Assembly (NCBI RefSeq): GCF_019130065.1
Contig: NZ_JAHSPG010000001.1
Location: 186,001-250,000, forward strand
Reading direction: 5' to 3'
DNA: 64,000 bases
From: Pinibacter aurantiacus
GTDB lineage: Bacteria; Bacteroidota; Bacteroidia; Chitinophagales; Chitinophagaceae
Positions 60,715 to 64,000 of the stretch are shown here, one piece after another. The notes beneath the pieces were generated by a model. That model did not search any database. It had not been told where the DNA came from and saw only the letters and a list, made by a program, of their open reading frames with translations. The translations under genes and the position numbers were made by a program. The first letter of the stretch is position 1; each line of letters starts with the position of its first letter.

Positions 60715-60793
60715 ACCACTAAGTCACTAAGAACACTAAGTTTCACTAAGAGAGTCCCTTAGTGTGGCTTTGTGCCCTTAGTGGCTTAGTGGT
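60715..60793. repeat. Inverted ACCACTAAGTCACTAAG element, copy 2
   Basis: Left arm ACCACTAAGTCACTAAGAAC plus ACTAAG, core TTTCACTAAGAGAGTCCCTT, right arm CCTTAGTGGCTTAGTGGT. Between it and the CRTAC1 start are single-armed GTTATGAGTTGTAAGTTATG units (60652-60690); after it, GTTATTC units (60809-60828) supply the GH9 stop codon. Confidence 0.85.
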
Positions 60794-60818
60794 GACCTTT
60801 GAGATCTTATTCAGTTAA

Positions 60819-63317
60819 TCAGTTATTCTTATTCAGCAACCTATCAGCCGCCAGCACCAAAAATAAATAATCAGTTGTGCCGCCACCAAGTACATATTCG
60901 CCCTGCTGCCAGAGGAAAGGCCACGGAAGCAGCTCGGGAAAATCAGGACGGATCAATGCAGTACCGGAACTTATACCACCAGGAATGTACGACCAATCCG
61001 CACGATTGAATCCATATCCCGGTATCATTGAACTTGCGCCAACACCAGAAGCAAACGAAGCAGTATTAGATCCGGGATGACAGCCCAAAACAAAATTCAA
61101 TGCACTCAACATATACGTATCAGGAAATACATCCGGAAATGCTGTGTGCAGGAAATATTGCTTATAACCGAAGTGCTGAATATCCCAGCCCGCGCCCCAT
61201 ATATTCGGCTTGTATGGCACCATGTATGGCGTTTCTTTCCCCTGCTCCTGTATCTTGCTGTACAAGGTTTTTACGGCATTTGTGATGCCAGTTGTATAAG
61301 CATTGTTATTTACAATACTCAGCGTGCGACCCACTACCCAACCTGAGTTATTGATATCGTCTGCAATTGCGGAAACGTTTGCAATCAGGAAATCCGCATA
61401 CTTTTTATCTTTCGTTGTGATCAGTAATTCTGCCGCTAACGGAACACGTTGTGTGATTCGCTTTTCCTTTGTATCGTTCCATACTTGCTGCGCTATTTGC
61501 AGGCATTGATCAGCAAGCGTATCGTTATAGCCTTTCATTACTCTCGCCGCAGCAGCGAGCGAAGCGCCTACTTCTAAAGCCCTGCCGGGATTGTCTTCCG
61601 TGAAAACCCAGCGGTCATCCGGAGAGCCGGGCAGTCCTACACTGGGAACGGCTCCTGTTTGTTTAATGGTGTTAAAAAACACATTATCGCTCATATTGGC
61701 GGCATCACCGAGCAGGGTGTACTGACGCAAGGTCGGTTCGATAATGCCTCTGTAAAATCTTCCCATTGCCTTGTAACCGCCAATGATAGAAAGTAGTCCG
61801 TGCTCCACTTGCTGCAACACATCCGGCTTTCCATCCGGTTGATGAATCTCTACCACATGCGTTAGCTGGTCAATGGAAGTATTGTCATCTTTTACATCAA
61901 AAGCTTCATACGCAAGCGTGAGTCCATGTACGGTTTCAGCTTGTGATTCTACTCTCAGGTCAAAATCTCCTGCATCATGCCAGCCGCCACGATTCAGCAT
62001 CGGCACGGTTTGCCCTGATGCAAACGTTGTCAAAGTTGAATGCCCTTGTATGTATCCGTCAAAGTGATTGGAATCGATTGGTGCCATCCGTGCATCATCC
62101 ATGTGGCACCAGCCGTGCCATACGCGATACTTGTCATTCACACGCATGTGACACATTTGCGCTGGCAAAAAATATTCGAGTGTTGGTTGCCACACATCGT
62201 GCTTGTAAACATCTTTGTTGATTTGAAATGGTGACGTTTGACTATTGCCATACTTCACGATGTACATGCCTTGCTTTTGAATTTTGCTGAAATCAAATTG
62301 CAGGTAATGGTAGCGTAAAAAATTTCCCCAGTCTTTTGGAGCTCCTTGAAGTATAGTTTCAAAACCACCATCTTCTTTTATGCGCAGTAGGGATGCCGTT
62401 TGCTTTTTGCTATCGTTTGCATCCAGTTCGATGATCGCAATTTTTTGTTGTGCAGGATGATATCCTACCTGCGAAACCTGCACCACCGGCTCGTATTGCC
62501 AGCCTTCAATGGCATGGGGCATTACCAGCCATTCGATCGCATTTTTAGTGGCTCCATCTTTAACAAGCGAACGCACAACGAACCAGCCATTGTTGTGTTT
62601 ACCTCGTCCATCAAGCAATTGCAAATTATCGCCATTCAATGACTGAATGATCATCCGTTGTTTGTCCGACTCAGGCGCAACGGTAAGTTTTTTCCCGCTT
62701 GCCATCGGCGTTATCTGTAGTTCATTTTGTGCATCGGTATACATTTGCCCGTTCGCCTGCCTTGGGAATATTCCAGACTGCTCATCCATGTAATATGATT
62801 TGCCAAACAATATTCCCGGATACAATTCAAAATTGAATCCAACCCTTCCGATCCATTCATGCGGCAATGGTTTGTCCAAATCCACAATAATCTTAAACCC
62901 TTTGCCAGATGGTGTTACACGTATTATGTAACTAAAATTCAAATCAGGGTAAATAATCGGATTGAATCCTTTTCTATTGATCATTGAATCGGGATATTCC
63001 ATGCGCACACTGATCTCCTGCTTATCGCGATCAATTATTCGTTTGCCTACTTTGGGAATTGGCTGCCATTGTCCCGGTGTTGGTTCAAGACGCAGATCAC
63101 CATTCGTAGCCACACGTTCACCGTTTTGTATAACACCTACTCCACCCTGGTGTCCTTCCGGATAAAAATCATGCGCAAGCATTACGTTCACACCCTGGTA
63201 TTGCAAATATTCAAGTTTGTTAAGCAGCATACCGGTAGCGGTTTTCTGCTGCGCGTAAACATGAATGCCTGTTATAACAAGCAGTGCAAACAATACAACT
63301 TTAATTTTCTGTTGCAT
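60819..63317 (-). CDS. GH9 endoglucanase-like enzyme with N-terminal Ig-like domain
   Basis: Inverting beta-1,4-glucanase or related beta-glucan hydrolase. I choose the ATG at 63317, since MQQKIKVVLFALLVITGIHVYAQ is a signal peptide; an upstream ATG at 63401 adds 28 residues. The protein is 832 residues. About 270 residues of beta-rich sequence come first, then a CelD-N Ig-like domain ('VSQVGYHPAQQKIAIIELDA'), then the (alpha/alpha)6 GH9 domain with catalytic Asp pair in 'GGWHDAGDFDLRVES' and the acid Glu near 'QQGEYVLGGGTTDYLFLVLA'. A terminator separates it from the SusD gene upstream. The last residues (NKNN) and stop come from a GTTATTC repeat. Confidence 0.9.
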   Translation of the reverse strand: MQQKIKVVLFALLVITGIHVYAQQKTATGMLLNKLEYLQYQGVNVMLAHDFYPEGHQGGVGVIQNGERVATNGDLRLEPTPGQWQPIPKVGKRIIDRDKQEISVRMEYPDSMINRKGFNPIIYPDLNFSYIIRVTPSGKGFKIIVDLDKPLPHEWIGRVGFNFELYPGILFGKSYYMDEQSGIFPRQANGQMYTDAQNELQITPMASGKKLTVAPESDKQRMIIQSLNGDNLQLLDGRGKHNNGWFVVRSLVKDGATKNAIEWLVMPHAIEGWQYEPVVQVSQVGYHPAQQKIAIIELDANDSKKQTASLLRIKEDGGFETILQGAPKDWGNFLRYHYLQFDFSKIQKQGMYIVKYGNSQTSPFQINKDVYKHDVWQPTLEYFLPAQMCHMRVNDKYRVWHGWCHMDDARMAPIDSNHFDGYIQGHSTLTTFASGQTVPMLNRGGWHDAGDFDLRVESQAETVHGLTLAYEAFDVKDDNTSIDQLTHVVEIHQPDGKPDVLQQVEHGLLSIIGGYKAMGRFYRGIIEPTLRQYTLLGDAANMSDNVFFNTIKQTGAVPSVGLPGSPDDRWVFTEDNPGRALEVGASLAAAARVMKGYNDTLADQCLQIAQQVWNDTKEKRITQRVPLAAELLITTKDKKYADFLIANVSAIADDINNSGWVVGRTLSIVNNNAYTTGITNAVKTLYSKIQEQGKETPYMVPYKPNIWGAGWDIQHFGYKQYFLHTAFPDVFPDTYMLSALNFVLGCHPGSNTASFASGVGASSMIPGYGFNRADWSYIPGGISSGTALIRPDFPELLPWPFLWQQGEYVLGGGTTDYLFLVLAADRLLNKNN

Positions 63318-63351
63318 GAATCTGTTTTCGTTTTGCAAATTCTTATTTAGC

Positions 63352-63385
63352 AAAAAGCAGTCGCAAAAATTGCAACTGCTTTTTT
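63352..63385 (-). terminator. Terminator between SusD and GH9 genes
   Basis: AAAAAGCAGTCGC pairs with GCAACTGCTTTTTT around a short A-rich loop, with U-tracts in both directions. It would limit read-through from the SusD gene into GH9. Confidence 0.75.
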
Positions 63386-63394
63386 GTTGAGAAG

Positions 63395-63547
63395 ACCTCA
63401 CCCCAACCCCTCTCCGGAGGAGAGGGGCAAGAACCCGCAGCTATAAAGAGGTTGAAAGGATGTAGCAACTTAAGTTTAGCAAAAGCAGCAACCTCCATTC
63501 CAGCGGCGACTTCCCCCTCTCCTCTGGAGAGGGGTCGGGGGTGAGGT
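63395..63547. repeat. Inverted ACCTCACCCC...CCTCTCC element after the SusD gene
   Basis: Left arm ACCTCACCCCAACCCCTCTC plus C, with GGAGGAGAGGGG following, and right arm CCCCTCTCCTCTGGAGAGGG plus GTCGGGGGTGAGGT (to 63547). The loop is about 75 bases. The element ends exactly at the SusD stop codon. Confidence 0.85.
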
Positions 63548-64000
63548 TTAGTATCCAGGATTCTGATCACCAGTCACCTTAGGGTTGTTATCCAACTCCG
63601 CCTGAGGTATTGGCAATAATTCATCCCTATTTTTTTGGAAGTATGACAATGGTTCAGGAGCGATGCTTGGGTAATAACCTTTGATCCTCCAACGCATGAT
63701 GTCGATGTTCCTTACTTCCTCATCAGCAAGCTCCACGCTTCTTTCATGCATGATGGCTTTTGTCACCTGATCTTTAGTACCAGTCGGATATTGTGCTGTA
63801 GGATAATGCGGCATCAACACATCCGCTCTGTCGCGTACCTGGTTAAGATAACCTACTGCGGCGGCCGAATTACCCAGTTCGTTTTCGCATTCTGCCAGCA
63901 TCAGCAAAACATCGGCATAGCGAATAAGGCGCTGGTTATTTCCTCCCGGATAAAAGCCCATGGCACTTTTACTCATTTTGTACATCAACATGAATTTGCG
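63548..64000 (-). CDS. SusD/RagB-family lipoprotein, C-terminal part (runs off the window)
   Basis: The 151 C-terminal codons of a SusD-like glycan-binding lipoprotein; the reading frame stays open to the window edge. 'NNQRLIRYADVLLMLAECEN' and 'AAVGYLNQVRDRADV', then 'AIMHERSVELADEEVRNIDI' with 'MRWRIKGY', and the final 'DELLPIPQAELDNNPKVTGD' plus QNPGY, are the standard SusD C-terminal landmarks. A SusC gene is expected further upstream, beyond 64000. With GH9 it marks a second polysaccharide locus, probably for a beta-glucan. Confidence 0.95.
   Translation of the reverse strand, partial: RKFMLMYKMSKSAMGFYPGGNNQRLIRYADVLLMLAECENELGNSAAAVGYLNQVRDRADVLMPHYPTAQYPTGTKDQVTKAIMHERSVELADEEVRNIDIMRWRIKGYYPSIAPEPLSYFQKNRDELLPIPQAELDNNPKVTGDQNPGY

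Overview
The window suggests a member of the Bacteroidota, most probably of the Chitinophagaceae type. The evidence is SusC/SusD pairs, an ECF sigma/FecR switch, a type IX secretion C-terminal domain with a PorP/SprF partner, CRTAC1 and DUF4965 families, TTTG/TAnnTTTG promoters without strong Shine-Dalgarno sites, and a set of short palindromic repeat families between genes. The genus is an inference. I see no tRNA, rRNA, CRISPR array, prophage or transposase gene.

Layout. 1-18.9 kb is mostly housekeeping and small accessory genes: a partial mtaB, a DUF4258 protein, a PlsC acyltransferase, a ClC channel, a Crp/Fnr regulator, an HSL-type esterase, an HD protein, a secreted protein of unknown role, a DUF1345 membrane protein, a split transketolase, an acyltransferase-3 protein, a GT-C-like membrane protein, release factor 3, an outer-membrane barrel and a tandem universal stress protein. 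19.0-38.9 kb, all on the minus strand, is an alpha-mannan utilization locus. In transcription order it holds ECF sigma, FecR, SusC, SusD, an IPT/NHL surface lipoprotein, GH76 endo-mannanase, an unassigned TIM-barrel-like secreted enzyme, GH92, an endonuclease/exonuclease/phosphatase-fold enzyme, GH125 and a second GH92. 39.5-50.1 kb carries a DUF4965/glutaminase-A-like secreted protein, a large arginine-deiminase-fold enzyme, a YCII protein, a uronate cluster (MFS transporter, KduD-like SDR, UxaC) and malate:quinone oxidoreductase. 51.5-58.0 kb is a cell-surface module: an 11-repeat Big_1 adhesin with a type IX sorting domain, a PorP/SprF protein and an OmpA-family protein. 58.4-64.0 kb has a CRTAC1-type FG-GAP lipoprotein, a GH9 glucanase and the C-terminal end of another SusD, the edge of a second polysaccharide locus.

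How the genes could work together. In the mannan locus the SusC has an N-terminal STN domain, so substrate transport can signal through FecR to the ECF sigma factor. GH76 and the surface lipoproteins would cut the alpha-1,6 backbone outside. The GH92 pair would remove alpha-1,2/1,3 side chains, GH125 would trim alpha-1,6 ends, and the phosphatase-fold enzyme could remove phosphate decorations.

The most unusual feature is not a gene. Roughly half of the genes end inside, or within a few bases of, an arm of one of about ten families of short-unit inverted repeats. The arm itself often supplies the stop codon, and in several cases the last two to six amino acids. The units carry stop triplets in the sense orientation. 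Four convergent gene pairs have both stop codons in the two arms of one element. One family also keeps a conserved loop between its arms. I regard this as the best candidate here for something not yet described.
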